A DNA stretch of 64,000 nt from an uncultured bacterium (GTDB lineage Bacteria > Bacillota > Clostridia > Oscillospirales > Ruminococcaceae): positions 1-64,000 of the forward strand of contig CAJMSD010000012.1 in NCBI GenBank assembly GCA_905215965.1, in the 5' to 3' direction. Position numbers and translations under genes: made by a program. This document shows, piece after piece, positions 49,315 through 58,856 of the stretch. Every line of letters starts with the position of its first letter. Position 1 is the first letter of the stretch. Under the pieces are notes generated by a model. The model worked only from the letters and a program-made list of their open reading frames with translations. It had not been told where the DNA came from and did no database searches.

Positions 49315-51627
49315 ATGGAAACAATTCTGAAATACAACAGTCCTGCCGAAAGCTTTGACGAGGCGCTTCCTATAGGAAACGGAAGGATCGGAGGTATGGT
49401 TTTCGGAGGAACAGACTGCGAGAATATTAATCTCAATGAAGATTCAGTCTGGTCGGGCGGACTGCGCCACAGAGTAAATCCCGATGCAAAGGAGGGGCTT
49501 GAAGAAGTCCGCTCGCTTCTTAAAGAGGGAAAGATCCCCGAAGCCGAAAAGGTCGCCTTTGAAAAGCTTCAGGGAGTTTCGCCGAATATGCGCCACTATA
49601 TGCCGCTCGGCGTGCTCAATATTTCCATGGAGCTTGACGGCAAGGTAAAAAATTATTCCCGAAGCCTTGATATTTCAACGGCTGTGACAGATGTCAGCTT
49701 TACTGCCGGAGAAACGGATTTCACCCGTGAATGCTTCGTATCCGCTCCCGACGAGGCAATGGTAATACATATCACGGCATCGCAGGATCACGCCGTATCG
49801 CTCACCTGTTCCATCGACGGCAGAGACGATTACTATGACGACAACCGTCCCTGCGGCAAAAACATGATAATGTACAACGGCGGAACAGGCAGCCGGAACG
49901 GGATATTCTTTGCGGCAGTTGTCGGAGCGTCGGCTCAGGGCGGAGATATCCGGACAGTCGGCGGAAAGATCTGCGTACATAATGCCGACGAGGTCACGAT
50001 AATCCTGACCGTTCGGACAAGCTTCTACAGCGACTGCTACGAGGAATCGGCACAGGTCGATGCCGAAATGGCTCTCGATTGCAGCTATGACGAGCTTTAT
50101 TACCGCCATATAAGCGATTACAAGGAGCTGTTTGACAGAGTGGAGCTTGATATCGAGGACGACGGCGATGAGGATCTCGGCAATATGCTGACAAACGAAA
50201 GACTTGCGCGCCTTAAAGGCAACGAGCTTGACGACAAAGAATGCGTCCGCAATATCCACGACAATAAGCTTGTCGAGCTTTACTTCAACTACGGCCGCTA
50301 TCTTATGATATCGGCAAGCCGTCCCGGCACTCAGCCTATGAATCTTCAGGGTATCTGGAATCAGGATATGTGGCCGGCTTGGGGCAGCCGATTTACCATA
50401 AATATCAATACCGAGATGAATTACTGGTGCGCCGAAAGCTGCAATCTTTCGGAATGTCATCTTCCCCTGTTTGATCTTCTTGAAAGAGTGTGCGAAAACG
50501 GCAGGATCACCGCAAAGGAAATGTACGGCATAGACGGCGGCTTTGTCTGCCACCACAATACCGATATATGGGGAGATACCGCTCCTCAGGATATGTGGAT
50601 GCCCGCAACGATATGGCCTATGGGCGGAGCATGGCTCGCCATTCACATCTTCGAACACTATGAATATACTCTGGATAAGGAATTCCTTGCCGATAAATAT
50701 CACATCATGAAGGAAGCGGCTGAATTTTTCACCCATTATCTCATTGAAGCTCCCGACGGCAGACTTGTAACGTGTCCGTCGGTATCTCCCGAAAACACGT
50801 ACCTTACGGAAGAGGGGATCAAGGGAAGTCTCTGCATGGGACCGTCTATGGATTCCCAGATAATCACCGTTCTGTATAACGACGTTATAAAAAGCGCCGA
50901 GATACTCGGCACTGACAAGGAATTTTCAAAGCTTCTGAAAAGTCAGCTTGAAAAGCTACCCCAGCCGGAAGTAGGAAAATACGGACAGATAAAAGAATGG
51001 GCAGTCGATTACGACGAGGTCGAGATCGGTCACAGACATATCTCACAGCTTTTCGCTCTTCACCCTGCCGACCTGATAAGTCCTTACAAAACTCCTAAGC
51101 TTGCCGACGCCGCAAGAGCTACTCTCATCAGAAGGCTTGTTCACGGCGGAGGTCATACGGGCTGGAGCTGTGCATGGATAACAAATATGTGGGCAAGGCT
51201 TCACGACAACAGAATGGTCTATGAAAATCTGCAAAAGCTTCTTTCCTGCTCGACAAATCCCAATATGCTCGACAATCACCCTCCGTTCCAGATAGACGGA
51301 AACTTCGGAGGAGCTGCCGCTATTGCGGAATCTCTTATGCAGTGCTGCTGCGGAGAGATAAATCTGCTGCCAGCTCTTCCGGAACAGTGGAAAAACGGTC
51401 ATATTCACGGTCTGCGCGCCAAAGGCGGCTTCGGGATAGATATCGACTGGGAGGACGGAAAGCTGAAAAAAGCCGAGATAACTTCGGACTTCGGCGGCGA
51501 ATGCCGCGTAAGAGCAAACTGTGTGGTAAGCATCGTGTGCGACGGCGAGACGGTAGGCTCGCGCATCGAGGACGGAGTTATAATCTTCAACACAAACAAA
51601 GGCGGCATTTATACGGTCAAAGCATAA
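49315..51627 (+). CDS. GH95 family alpha-L-fucosidase or alpha-L-galactosidase
   Basis: A protein of 770 residues without a signal peptide, so cytosolic. The N-terminal beta domain starts LKYNSPAESFDEALPIGNGRIGGMVFGG. The (alpha/alpha)6 barrel includes NLQGIWNQDMWPAWGSRFTININTEMNYW (the Asn residues used for catalysis), LVTCPSVSPEN and FQIDGNFGGAAAIAE (catalytic Asp). GH95 enzymes remove alpha-1,2-linked L-fucose or L-galactose, for example from xyloglucan side chains. A cytosolic place implies imported oligosaccharides. Followed after 25 bases by the GH26 gene. RBS AAAGGAG. Confidence 0.9.
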   Translation: METILKYNSPAESFDEALPIGNGRIGGMVFGGTDCENINLNEDSVWSGGLRHRVNPDAKEGLEEVRSLLKEGKIPEAEKVAFEKLQGVSPNMRHYMPLGVLNISMELDGKVKNYSRSLDISTAVTDVSFTAGETDFTRECFVSAPDEAMVIHITASQDHAVSLTCSIDGRDDYYDDNRPCGKNMIMYNGGTGSRNGIFFAAVVGASAQGGDIRTVGGKICVHNADEVTIILTVRTSFYSDCYEESAQVDAEMALDCSYDELYYRHISDYKELFDRVELDIEDDGDEDLGNMLTNERLARLKGNELDDKECVRNIHDNKLVELYFNYGRYLMISASRPGTQPMNLQGIWNQDMWPAWGSRFTININTEMNYWCAESCNLSECHLPLFDLLERVCENGRITAKEMYGIDGGFVCHHNTDIWGDTAPQDMWMPATIWPMGGAWLAIHIFEHYEYTLDKEFLADKYHIMKEAAEFFTHYLIEAPDGRLVTCPSVSPENTYLTEEGIKGSLCMGPSMDSQIITVLYNDVIKSAEILGTDKEFSKLLKSQLEKLPQPEVGKYGQIKEWAVDYDEVEIGHRHISQLFALHPADLISPYKTPKLADAARATLIRRLVHGGGHTGWSCAWITNMWARLHDNRMVYENLQKLLSCSTNPNMLDNHPPFQIDGNFGGAAAIAESLMQCCCGEINLLPALPEQWKNGHIHGLRAKGGFGIDIDWEDGKLKKAEITSDFGGECRVRANCVVSIVCDGETVGSRIEDGVIIFNTNKGGIYTVKA

Positions 51628-51652
51628 AGACAACACTGTCAATGGAGGGAAT

Positions 51653-53368
51653 ATGAATATAAAAAAATATCTTTCATTTGCGGCTGCGTCCGTTATGATA
51701 ATTTCGCTCATAGGCTGCAAATCGGTTCAGAAAGCCGATACGCCCGATCCCACAGATGAAAGCAGCAGCTCCGTTTCCGAGACTCAGGCTGTCACGGAAA
51801 CAAAGCCGGCAGAGTCTTATCCGGATTATCCCATATCCTATCCCACTATAGAAGAGCATGAGACTGTAGACACCTATGAAGCGGAAAACTGCACTCTTGA
51901 GAACGGTCTGACGATCGATACGGCAATAGATAATTACAGCGGCTACGGTTATGTTTCGGGATTTGCTCAGGACAGCGAAACGCCGCACGGAGTAACATTC
52001 AGCGTTGAAGTTCCGAGCAATCAGCATTACGATCTTTCGTTCTGTATCGCCTCTGAAGAAGCTGCCGAATGCACGATCAGCGTCAACGATGCGGAGATAA
52101 GCCGCTTTTCTTCAACGGACGACGGCGCGTTTACTATCATTACGCTCTACGGAGTTTTCCTTGTAAAGGGAGAATCGGATATAAAGATAAGCACAAGCGG
52201 AGACATCGCTCTTGATTATCTTAAGCTTTCAAACAATACTACTCTCAGCGAGATCAGCTACGATGCCGACGGCGAGCTTTCAAACGTAAATGCAGCCGAA
52301 TCCGCAAAGGAGCTTATGAGCTTTTTGACGGACAACTACGGAAAATACGTTATCACCGGACAATTTGTCTCCGACGAAACGAACGGCGAGCTTGAACTCG
52401 TTTACCGTACTACCGGAAAATATCCCGTGATACGCTTTGCGGCTCTCGATAATTCGGGAGATACCTTTGATTCAAACTACAAGGCTGTTGACGCTGCCGC
52501 AGACTGGTACAGAAACGGCGGTATCATAGGATTTATGTGGTTCTGGGAATCGCCCGGAAACGAGCCCTCGGTCTATGCAAAGGACACCGATTTCAAGCTC
52601 AGCGACGCTGTCACCGATATTGATATAGCAACCATGACTCAGGAGGAAATACGCGCTCTTTACGGCGAGGGAAAGATCTCGGAGCAATGCTACGGTATTA
52701 TTCTCGATATCGATAATATGGCAGGTCAGCTGCTTTCTCTCAAAAATAAGGGTATCCCCGTTTTATGGCGTCCTCTTCACGAGGCTTCCGGAGACTGGTA
52801 TTGGTGGGGAGCTTCCGGCACGGAAGCTTACAAGTGGCTCTGGGAGCTTATGTATACAAGAATGACCGAGTATTTTGAACTCGATAACCTTATCTGGATA
52901 TGGAACGGTCAGAGCGCCGATACTCTTGTGGACAAGGATACGTTCGATATCGCTTCCGCCGATATATATCTGGGAGAGGGAAAAGAATTCGGCAGCCGAT
53001 ATGAACAGTTTGCTTCCCTGCAAAAGCTCATCGGTTCGGATAAGCTCATCGCTCTCAGTGAATGCAGCGCAGTCCCCGATATAGACGCGGTTTTCAGAGA
53101 CAATGCAGTATGGTCTTTCTTCGGATTGTGGTACGGAAACTACCTTGACGACGGAGATGGAAACTACTCAACATTATACATGACAAAGGAAAGCTTTATA
53201 CGCACGTATAATTCTGACGGCGCGCTTACTCTTGACGAATACCAAAAAATGAAAGAGTCTGATTCCGAATCATCGTCGGAGCCAACTTCTGAAGCCACGT
53301 CCGAAGCATCATCGGAGGCAGCTTCGGAATCTGCGTCAGAGACCGCTTCCTCAGACGAATCCGAATAG
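51653..53368 (+). CDS. Lipoprotein GH26 beta-mannanase with CBM35-like module
   Basis: A protein of 571 residues. The lipobox is LIGCKS at about 22. After a Ser/Thr/Glu-rich spacer, residues about 70-195 look like CBM35 (YEAENCTLENGL, SGYGYVSGF, YDLSFCIAS, DYLKL). The GH26 barrel (about 215-525) has LWRPLHEASGDWYWWG with the acid/base Glu and IALSECSAVPD with the nucleophile Glu. The last 45 residues are a low-complexity Ser/Glu/Ala/Thr tail. It probably degrades mannan at the cell surface by lipid anchoring rather than through the cellulosome, as no dockerin is present. RBS GGAGGG. Confidence 0.9.
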   Translation: MNIKKYLSFAAASVMIISLIGCKSVQKADTPDPTDESSSSVSETQAVTETKPAESYPDYPISYPTIEEHETVDTYEAENCTLENGLTIDTAIDNYSGYGYVSGFAQDSETPHGVTFSVEVPSNQHYDLSFCIASEEAAECTISVNDAEISRFSSTDDGAFTIITLYGVFLVKGESDIKISTSGDIALDYLKLSNNTTLSEISYDADGELSNVNAAESAKELMSFLTDNYGKYVITGQFVSDETNGELELVYRTTGKYPVIRFAALDNSGDTFDSNYKAVDAAADWYRNGGIIGFMWFWESPGNEPSVYAKDTDFKLSDAVTDIDIATMTQEEIRALYGEGKISEQCYGIILDIDNMAGQLLSLKNKGIPVLWRPLHEASGDWYWWGASGTEAYKWLWELMYTRMTEYFELDNLIWIWNGQSADTLVDKDTFDIASADIYLGEGKEFGSRYEQFASLQKLIGSDKLIALSECSAVPDIDAVFRDNAVWSFFGLWYGNYLDDGDGNYSTLYMTKESFIRTYNSDGALTLDEYQKMKESDSESSSEPTSEATSEASSEAASESASETASSDESE

Positions 53369-53400
53369 AATCTTTACAGTTAAAACAGAGGTGTTTTTAA

Positions 53401-54387
53401 ATGAATGAACCGCATATTTTATATATGGTCGTTCCATGCTACAATGAAGAGGAGGTTCTTCCCGAAACCTCGCGTCAGCTTAAAGAGAAGTATATTTCTC
53501 TTATCGAAAGAAAATTGATATCTCCGCAGAGCCGTATAGTTTACGTAAACGACGGCTCAAAGGACAAAACGTGGCAGATAATCAAGGAGCTGCACGATAC
53601 CGAACCTGAATTTTTCTCAGGGATAAACCTTGCCCATAACAGCGGTCATCAGAATGCCGTTCTGGCAGGACTTATGACAGTAAAGGATATATGCGATATG
53701 GCGATAACTATGGACGCCGATCTTCAGGACGATATCAATACTATCGACGCTATGGTCGAAAAATATTACGAGGGCAATCAGGTAGTGTACGGAGTAAGAA
53801 GCGAGCGTAAGACCGATACGTTTTTCAAACGCTTTACCGCCGAAGGCTTCTATAAATTTATGAAAGTAATGGGCGCGGACGTTGTATATAATCACGCCGA
53901 TTTCAGACTGATGAGCAAACGTGTGCTTCAGGAGCTTGCAGGCTACAAGGAAGTAAACCTTTTCCTGCGCGGAATGGTGCCGCTTATCGGATTTCAAAGT
54001 ACAAGCGTTTTCTATGAACGCCATGAACGCTTTGCGGGAGAAAGTAAATATCCGCTGAAAAAAATGCTTTCATTTGCCATGAACGGTATCACCTCTTTCA
54101 GCGTAAAGCCGCTTAAACTGATAACGCATCTCGGATTTTTCATGACTATTGTCAGCATTATTGCGTTTATATGGGCATTTATATCGAAAATCGCAGGCAA
54201 CACCGAGCTTGGCTGGTCAAGCACTATCTGCTCGATCTGGCTTATCGGAGGAATCCAGCTGCTTTGTCTGGGTATTATCGGAGAGTATATCGGTAAGATA
54301 TATGCCGAAGTAAAAGCGCGTCCGAGATTTATTATTGCAGATTTTATCAATGATGACGGCAATGATAGGGAGAAATCCGGAAGATAA
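53401..54387 (+). CDS. GT2 glycosyltransferase, GtrB/DPM1-like
   Basis: A protein of 328 residues. The N-terminal GT-A domain shows VVPCYNEEEVLPE, VNDGSKDKTW and ITMDADLQDD. Two C-terminal membrane helices (about 240-300) follow. This is the layout of polyprenyl-phosphate glucosyltransferases such as GtrB. It starts 32 bases after the GH26 gene, so the two may share a transcript although their roles differ. Paired by function, though not by position, with the GtrA-like protein at 6666-7142. Confidence 0.88.
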   Translation: MNEPHILYMVVPCYNEEEVLPETSRQLKEKYISLIERKLISPQSRIVYVNDGSKDKTWQIIKELHDTEPEFFSGINLAHNSGHQNAVLAGLMTVKDICDMAITMDADLQDDINTIDAMVEKYYEGNQVVYGVRSERKTDTFFKRFTAEGFYKFMKVMGADVVYNHADFRLMSKRVLQELAGYKEVNLFLRGMVPLIGFQSTSVFYERHERFAGESKYPLKKMLSFAMNGITSFSVKPLKLITHLGFFMTIVSIIAFIWAFISKIAGNTELGWSSTICSIWLIGGIQLLCLGIIGEYIGKIYAEVKARPRFIIADFINDDGNDREKSGR

Positions 54388-54399
54388 AAGCATTTTCTG

Positions 54400-54428
54400 T
54401 TGACAAACGGCGGAAAAAGCCTTATAAT
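54400..54428 (+). promoter_or_regulatory. Promoter of the zinc-ribbon/LRR gene
   Basis: TTGACA, 17 bases, TATAAT: full consensus, 35 bases before ATG 54464. Confidence 0.85.
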
Positions 54429-54463
54429 AAACATGAAATATGTTTTAAGTAGGGGGATTATCC

Positions 54464-55360
54464 ATGCCTTTGGTAGACGCTAAATGCACCAACTGCGGAG
54501 CTCCGTTAAAGGTCGACAGCAGCAAAGATGCGGCAATATGCCGATACTGCGGTTCGGCTTTTATCGTAGAAAAAGCTATCCAGAATTACTATTTTTCGGG
54601 AAATATCACAAATAACATCAATGCTGACGTTGTAAACGTTATGGGACAGTCAGAGTTTGTGATACGTGCCGGCGAGCTGGAGGAATATCACGGCGAGTCA
54701 ATGGACGTTGTCGTTCCTGCAAATGTCAAGTCAATTAAAGGTGGTTATACGGGCGGTCCTTTTCACAATTGTAGAAATCTAAACTCCATTCAGTTACCCG
54801 AGGGGCTACGTGAGATTGACGCACTTGCATTTTCGGGTTGTACACATTTAAAATCAATTAATATTCCCAGTACGGTCATTTCAATTGGTGACAATGCTTT
54901 TTCATGCTGTGAGAGCTTGAAATCTATTACGCTCCCGAATGGATTGAAAGAGATTAATAGATATACGTTTAGTAATTGCACAAGCCTGACATCTGTTACT
55001 ATTCCTGATAGTGTAACAATAATTGGACAGAATGCTTTTGATGGCTGTACAAGTTTAAAGACGTTAAATATACCGGACAGTGTAACGAATGTCAATTATT
55101 TGGGATATTGTATTAATTTAACATCAATAAATATACCTGATAACACTTTAGATATTGGTCCTTTAACTTGCTGTCCGAATTTAACAGATGTCAAGGTAAA
55201 CATTCTGCCTAACAGAGTAATTGCTCCATATCGTTTTAAAGACACACCATTTTATCCGAAATATCAGCAAATGCTCAAAGATCACGGCTACTGCCCAATA
55301 TGCGGCGCAAAATTAACGGGACTGCTCTTTAAATCATGCCCGCGTAAATGCAAATTTTAA
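54464..55360 (+). CDS. Cytosolic LRR protein framed by zinc ribbons
   Basis: A protein of 298 residues without a signal peptide. An N-terminal zinc ribbon (KCTNCGAPL, then ICRYCGSAF) is followed by a spacer and about five BspA-type leucine-rich repeats at about 88-240 (CTSLTSVTIPDSVTIIGQNAF and similar). The C-terminus carries another CPICGAKL and CPRKCKF. BspA repeats usually lie on secreted proteins, so an intracellular copy is unusual. Own consensus promoter; start preceded by a weak RBS (AGGGGGATTATCC). Function unknown, with protein-protein binding the likely role of the repeats. Confidence 0.78.
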   Translation: MPLVDAKCTNCGAPLKVDSSKDAAICRYCGSAFIVEKAIQNYYFSGNITNNINADVVNVMGQSEFVIRAGELEEYHGESMDVVVPANVKSIKGGYTGGPFHNCRNLNSIQLPEGLREIDALAFSGCTHLKSINIPSTVISIGDNAFSCCESLKSITLPNGLKEINRYTFSNCTSLTSVTIPDSVTIIGQNAFDGCTSLKTLNIPDSVTNVNYLGYCINLTSINIPDNTLDIGPLTCCPNLTDVKVNILPNRVIAPYRFKDTPFYPKYQQMLKDHGYCPICGAKLTGLLFKSCPRKCKF

Positions 55361-55361
55361 T

Positions 55362-55388
55362 ATTAAAAGGGACGGTAAAACCGTCCTT
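55362..55388. terminator. Bidirectional terminator
   Basis: GGACGG (55370-55375) with CCGTCC (55381-55386), T-rich on both sides. A longer perfect palindrome (arms AGCCGCTCTGAA and complement, 55399-55422) overlaps the end of the minus-strand gene. Confidence 0.7.
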
Positions 55389-55411
55389 CTACAAGCTGAG
55401 CCGCTCTGAAT

Positions 55412-56125
55412 TCAGAGCGGCTTAATTCTTGTCTCGGGATCTGACTGTACAAATGTAATGCGTTTTCCTCTTCGTATCAGATGAACCTCAGAGCATTCAT
55501 ATGTATTGTCATACTGCGCAAGAGTATATTTTCCGTCTTCAAGATAAATTGTCATATAATATTTTTGGCTTCCGCCGACAACTCCCGTATGATTTACCAA
55601 ACGATTTTCATAAACGCTGACGGCGGCGCTTTCCGTATATATCCCGTCCTTTTTCCAAAAACGGCAATTCAATATCTCGGCAGCAAAAAGCAGCGTGACT
55701 GCAACAGCCGAAACGATCAAAAATGATATCATAAAGCTGCTTGGCTGCTTTTCGGACATCTGATCCATAAAACAGTAGAACAAGGCAATATATACTGCGG
55801 CATATATGTACCAATTCACAGAACAGCGAGCTTTCAGCACAGACATATCCTCATCGGATACGGGCAGCCATACAAGCGGCTCGGCTTCCGCAATATGCGC
55901 TTTGTCTGCCTTTCGGCTAATATTGCAAATAATAAACGCAGCGATCAATACACAAGCTGCGGCGATCAGACCGAAAGCGATAAAATTCGAGAAAAAGCCG
56001 CCTTTTCCGAGCGTTCCCGTACATATACTGCATATAAATCCGCCTGCTATCCCTGCCGCCCACGAAGAGGCATATACTGCCGTTCCGTGCCCGGCAAACG
56101 GACACAAGAGCCTTAATCTTTTCAT
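55412..56125 (-). CDS. Membrane protein of unknown function
   Basis: A protein of 237 residues with four hydrophobic segments (about 15-33, 45-68, 105-122 and 130-150) and a soluble C-terminal part (YENRLVNHTGVVGGSQKYYMTIYLEDGKYTLAQYDNTYECSEVHLIRRGKRITFV), which looks like a small beta domain. It starts 9 bases after rlmH ends and is likely the last gene of the T-box-cysE operon. I do not recognise a family. Confidence 0.65.
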   Translation of the reverse strand: MKRLRLLCPFAGHGTAVYASSWAAGIAGGFICSICTGTLGKGGFFSNFIAFGLIAAACVLIAAFIICNISRKADKAHIAEAEPLVWLPVSDEDMSVLKARCSVNWYIYAAVYIALFYCFMDQMSEKQPSSFMISFLIVSAVAVTLLFAAEILNCRFWKKDGIYTESAAVSVYENRLVNHTGVVGGSQKYYMTIYLEDGKYTLAQYDNTYECSEVHLIRRGKRITFVQSDPETRIKPL

Positions 56126-56134
56126 GAATTTCTC

Positions 56135-56608
56135 CTATTTATGATACCTTCCGCCCTCCGCGATCTGAAAGGCACGATATATCTGCTCCAGAAGCATTAC
56201 TCTTGCAAGCTGATGCGGAAAAGTCATTTTAGACATTGAAAGCTTAATGCTTCCCATTTCTTTTATGCTGCTGTCAAGTCCGAAGGAGCTTCCTATTATA
56301 AATGTGACTGTACTGAAGCCGCTGACTCCGGCAGAAGAAATTTTCCTTGAAAGCTCGGTGCTGCTGAGCTGACTTCCCTCGATACACATGGGTATTATCA
56401 TTCCCTTGACATACCTTTTTATCTGCTCCGCTTCCTTTTTCAAAGCGGCAGCGATTTCCTTATCGGAGGGAGAATCTCCAAGACGGCACTCGTCAAGCTC
56501 GTGCAGCTCAAAGCTGCAATACCGCGAAAGCCGCTTTATGTACTCTGCGCAGGCGCTCCTGAGATAATCTTCTTTAAGCTTGCCGATAACTATAAGATTT
56601 ATCGTCAT
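56135..56608 (-). CDS. rlmH: 23S rRNA pseudouridine-1915 N3-methyltransferase RlmH
   Basis: A protein of 157 residues, the standard size. It has VIGKLKEDYLRSACAEYIKRLSRY at the start, FIIGSSFGLDSSIKE (the AdoMet loop GGxxG is slightly changed), and KLSMSKMTFPHQLARVMLLEQIYRAFQIAEGGRYHK at the end, which is diagnostic. It overlaps the upstream MBL gene by one base (TGATG). Confidence 0.95.
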   Translation of the reverse strand: MTINLIVIGKLKEDYLRSACAEYIKRLSRYCSFELHELDECRLGDSPSDKEIAAALKKEAEQIKRYVKGMIIPMCIEGSQLSSTELSRKISSAGVSGFSTVTFIIGSSFGLDSSIKEMGSIKLSMSKMTFPHQLARVMLLEQIYRAFQIAEGGRYHK

Positions 56609-57393
56609 CAGAAAATCACCGCTCCTCCCTTTGTTTCTACTGGTGCGACACCGAGAAGATAGTCTCTGCCGCGAATGTAATCGCCAAGATAATTATGAAC
56701 CGTTTTGTCGGCTATCACCGGGCGGTTATTGTCCTGACTAAGGTGTCCGAGAATAAAATGAGTTGTTCCCCGTTCAATGAGCTTGCCGACCTGAACGGCG
56801 CAGTCGTCGTTTGAAAGATGACCGTTATCCGAGAGTATGCGCTCCTTGAGATACAGTGGATATCCGCCTGTTCTAAGCATATTTTCGTCATAATTAGATT
56901 CCAGAAGCACAAGGCGGCAGCCTGTCAGAGCTTCGTCCACTTCGCTTGTAACGTGTCCCAGATCGGTACACACGGCGCAGTACCTTTCGTCCTTTGTATG
57001 TATCCTGTATCCGCAGCTTTGTATCGTATCGTGCGGAGTATTGAAGCAGCAAACCTCCATCTCCGCACAAGCTATCGTTTTCCCGGAAATATCGACAATA
57101 TGAGAAGCCGCAGAAATTTTATCGCTGTCGGCAAGCCTTTGCAGAGTTCGCTTCTGACCGTAAACCGGACAGCCGGTCTTATTTGTAAGCATTTTCAAAC
57201 CGCTTACATGATCGCTGTGTTCATGCGTGATAAACACGGCTCTGACAGCTTCGAGCGGTATTCCGTTGACCGAAAGCGCAGCCGAAAGTCTTTTGAAGCT
57301 TACTCCGCAGTCGATCAATATTCCCTCGTTTTCATCGCCGATAAATGTAGAGTTTCCCTTACTTGAACTGAAAAGGGGATAAATTCTTGCCAT
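56608..57393 (-). CDS. MBL-fold metallohydrolase, YycJ/WalJ-like
   Basis: A protein of 261 residues with the metallo-beta-lactamase motif THEHSDHVSGL at about 55, preceded by ILIDCGVS, and later LGHVTSEVDEAL, ESNYDEN and HLSNDDCAV. These match the YycJ group of predicted nucleases or phosphoesterases, which often sit near rlmH in Firmicutes, as here. Start ATG 57393 with AAGGAAGG upstream. It follows cysS by 27 bases. Confidence 0.87.
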   Translation of the reverse strand: MARIYPLFSSSKGNSTFIGDENEGILIDCGVSFKRLSAALSVNGIPLEAVRAVFITHEHSDHVSGLKMLTNKTGCPVYGQKRTLQRLADSDKISAASHIVDISGKTIACAEMEVCCFNTPHDTIQSCGYRIHTKDERYCAVCTDLGHVTSEVDEALTGCRLVLLESNYDENMLRTGGYPLYLKERILSDNGHLSNDDCAVQVGKLIERGTTHFILGHLSQDNNRPVIADKTVHNYLGDYIRGRDYLLGVAPVETKGGAVIF

Positions 57394-57420
57394 GTATTTC
57401 CTTCCTTGCTTTTAAGACTG

Positions 57421-58839
57421 TTAGATTTTATTTATCTCGGTGCCCTGACGGGTTTCCTTCACCTCATAGCCGAGCGCGCTGATCTTATCACGCAGCTCGT
57501 CTGCAAGAGCAAAATTCTTTTCTTTTCTTGCTGCTTTACGCTGTTCAACAAGCGCCAGAACTTCATTCGGGATCTCGGACTTTGCTTCGTCTGCGGAGTT
57601 CAGGGATTTTTTCGCCGTTTCAATAAGATCAAGTCCCAGAACCTTATCGAACTCTCCGAGCAGCGCAAGCTTTGTAGCGGCATTTGCGCCGGATTTCAGC
57701 ACATCGTAGACTGCGGTAATTGCAAGGGACGTATTAAGATCGTTGTCAAGAGCGTCCATAAACGCTTTCATAAGGCGATCGTATTCAGCGCTGTCGATCT
57801 CTCCGCTGCCGTCAACGGTAAGAGGAGCAATTTTTGCGATCATTTTATTGAACGTTACAACGGCATTATCAAGATTTTCCCATGAAAATACCAGAGACTT
57901 TCTGTAATGTGAAAGAAGGCAGAAATATCTGTAAACCAACGGATTATAGCCCTTTTCTTCAAGAAGAGACACCGTAAGGAATTCTCCCTTGGACTTACTC
58001 ATTTTTCCGCTGTTCGTATTAAGGTGAAGCACATGGAACCAGTAATTGCACCATTCATGGCCAAGATACGCCTCGCTCTGAGCTATTTCGTTTGTGTGAT
58101 GCGGAAAAGCGTTGTCGATTCCTCCGCAATGAATATCAAGATATTCGCCGAGATGCTTCATGCTGATGCAGGAGCACTCAATATGCCAGCCGGGATAACC
58201 TACTCCCCAAGGACTTTCCCATTTAAGCTCCTGATCGTCAAATTTTGATTTGGTGAACCATAAAACGAAATCGGCTTTATTCCGCTTATTTGAGTCCTCC
58301 TCAACACCCTCACGAACGCCGACGGCAAGATCCTCTTCCTTGAAATCGTTGAAAACGTAATATTTTTCAAGCTTTGAGGTATCGAAATAAATATTTCCTC
58401 CTGCCTCGTAAGCAAAGCCTTTTTCGATCAGGCTTTCGATCACACGAATAAAATCACTGATGCACGATGTCGCAGGCTCTACGACATCGGGAGTTTTAAT
58501 ATTAAGCTTTTTGCAGTCGGCAAAAAAAGCGTCCGTATAGAATTTTGCGATCTCCATAACGGTCTTATGCTCGCGCTTTGCGCCTTTAAGCATTTTATCG
58601 TCGCCTGTATCGCCGTCGCTTGTGAGATGACCTACATCGGTGATATTCATTACTCTTTTCACGTCGAGTCCCGTAAAGCGGAGGTATTTCTCCAGAATGT
58701 CCTCCATAATGTAGCTGCGGAGGTTTCCTATATGCGCGTAATGATACACGGTAGGGCCGCAGGTATACATACTTACCTTTCCAGCCTCACGGGGGATAAA
58801 TTCTTCCTTTTTGTGCGTTAAAGTATTATAAAGCTGCAT
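57421..58839 (-). CDS. cysS: Cysteinyl-tRNA synthetase
   Basis: A protein of 472 residues. MYTCGPTVYHYAHIGNLRSYIMEDIL carries the first zinc Cys and the HIGH-like motif; GWHIECSCISMKHLG and HCGGIDNAFPHHTNEIAQSEA give further zinc ligands; GKMSKSKGEF is the KMSKS loop. The C-terminal part, with LADELRDKISALGYEVKETRQGT, is typical. Second gene after the Cys-type T-box, 17 bases downstream of cysE. Confidence 0.97.
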   Translation of the reverse strand: MQLYNTLTHKKEEFIPREAGKVSMYTCGPTVYHYAHIGNLRSYIMEDILEKYLRFTGLDVKRVMNITDVGHLTSDGDTGDDKMLKGAKREHKTVMEIAKFYTDAFFADCKKLNIKTPDVVEPATSCISDFIRVIESLIEKGFAYEAGGNIYFDTSKLEKYYVFNDFKEEDLAVGVREGVEEDSNKRNKADFVLWFTKSKFDDQELKWESPWGVGYPGWHIECSCISMKHLGEYLDIHCGGIDNAFPHHTNEIAQSEAYLGHEWCNYWFHVLHLNTNSGKMSKSKGEFLTVSLLEEKGYNPLVYRYFCLLSHYRKSLVFSWENLDNAVVTFNKMIAKIAPLTVDGSGEIDSAEYDRLMKAFMDALDNDLNTSLAITAVYDVLKSGANAATKLALLGEFDKVLGLDLIETAKKSLNSADEAKSEIPNEVLALVEQRKAARKEKNFALADELRDKISALGYEVKETRQGTEINKI

Positions 58840-58856
58840 AATACATTTCCTTTCAG

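Noticed and set aside
49675..50736. 353-codon minus-strand frame
   Set aside because: Antisense to GH95; no RBS and no domain.
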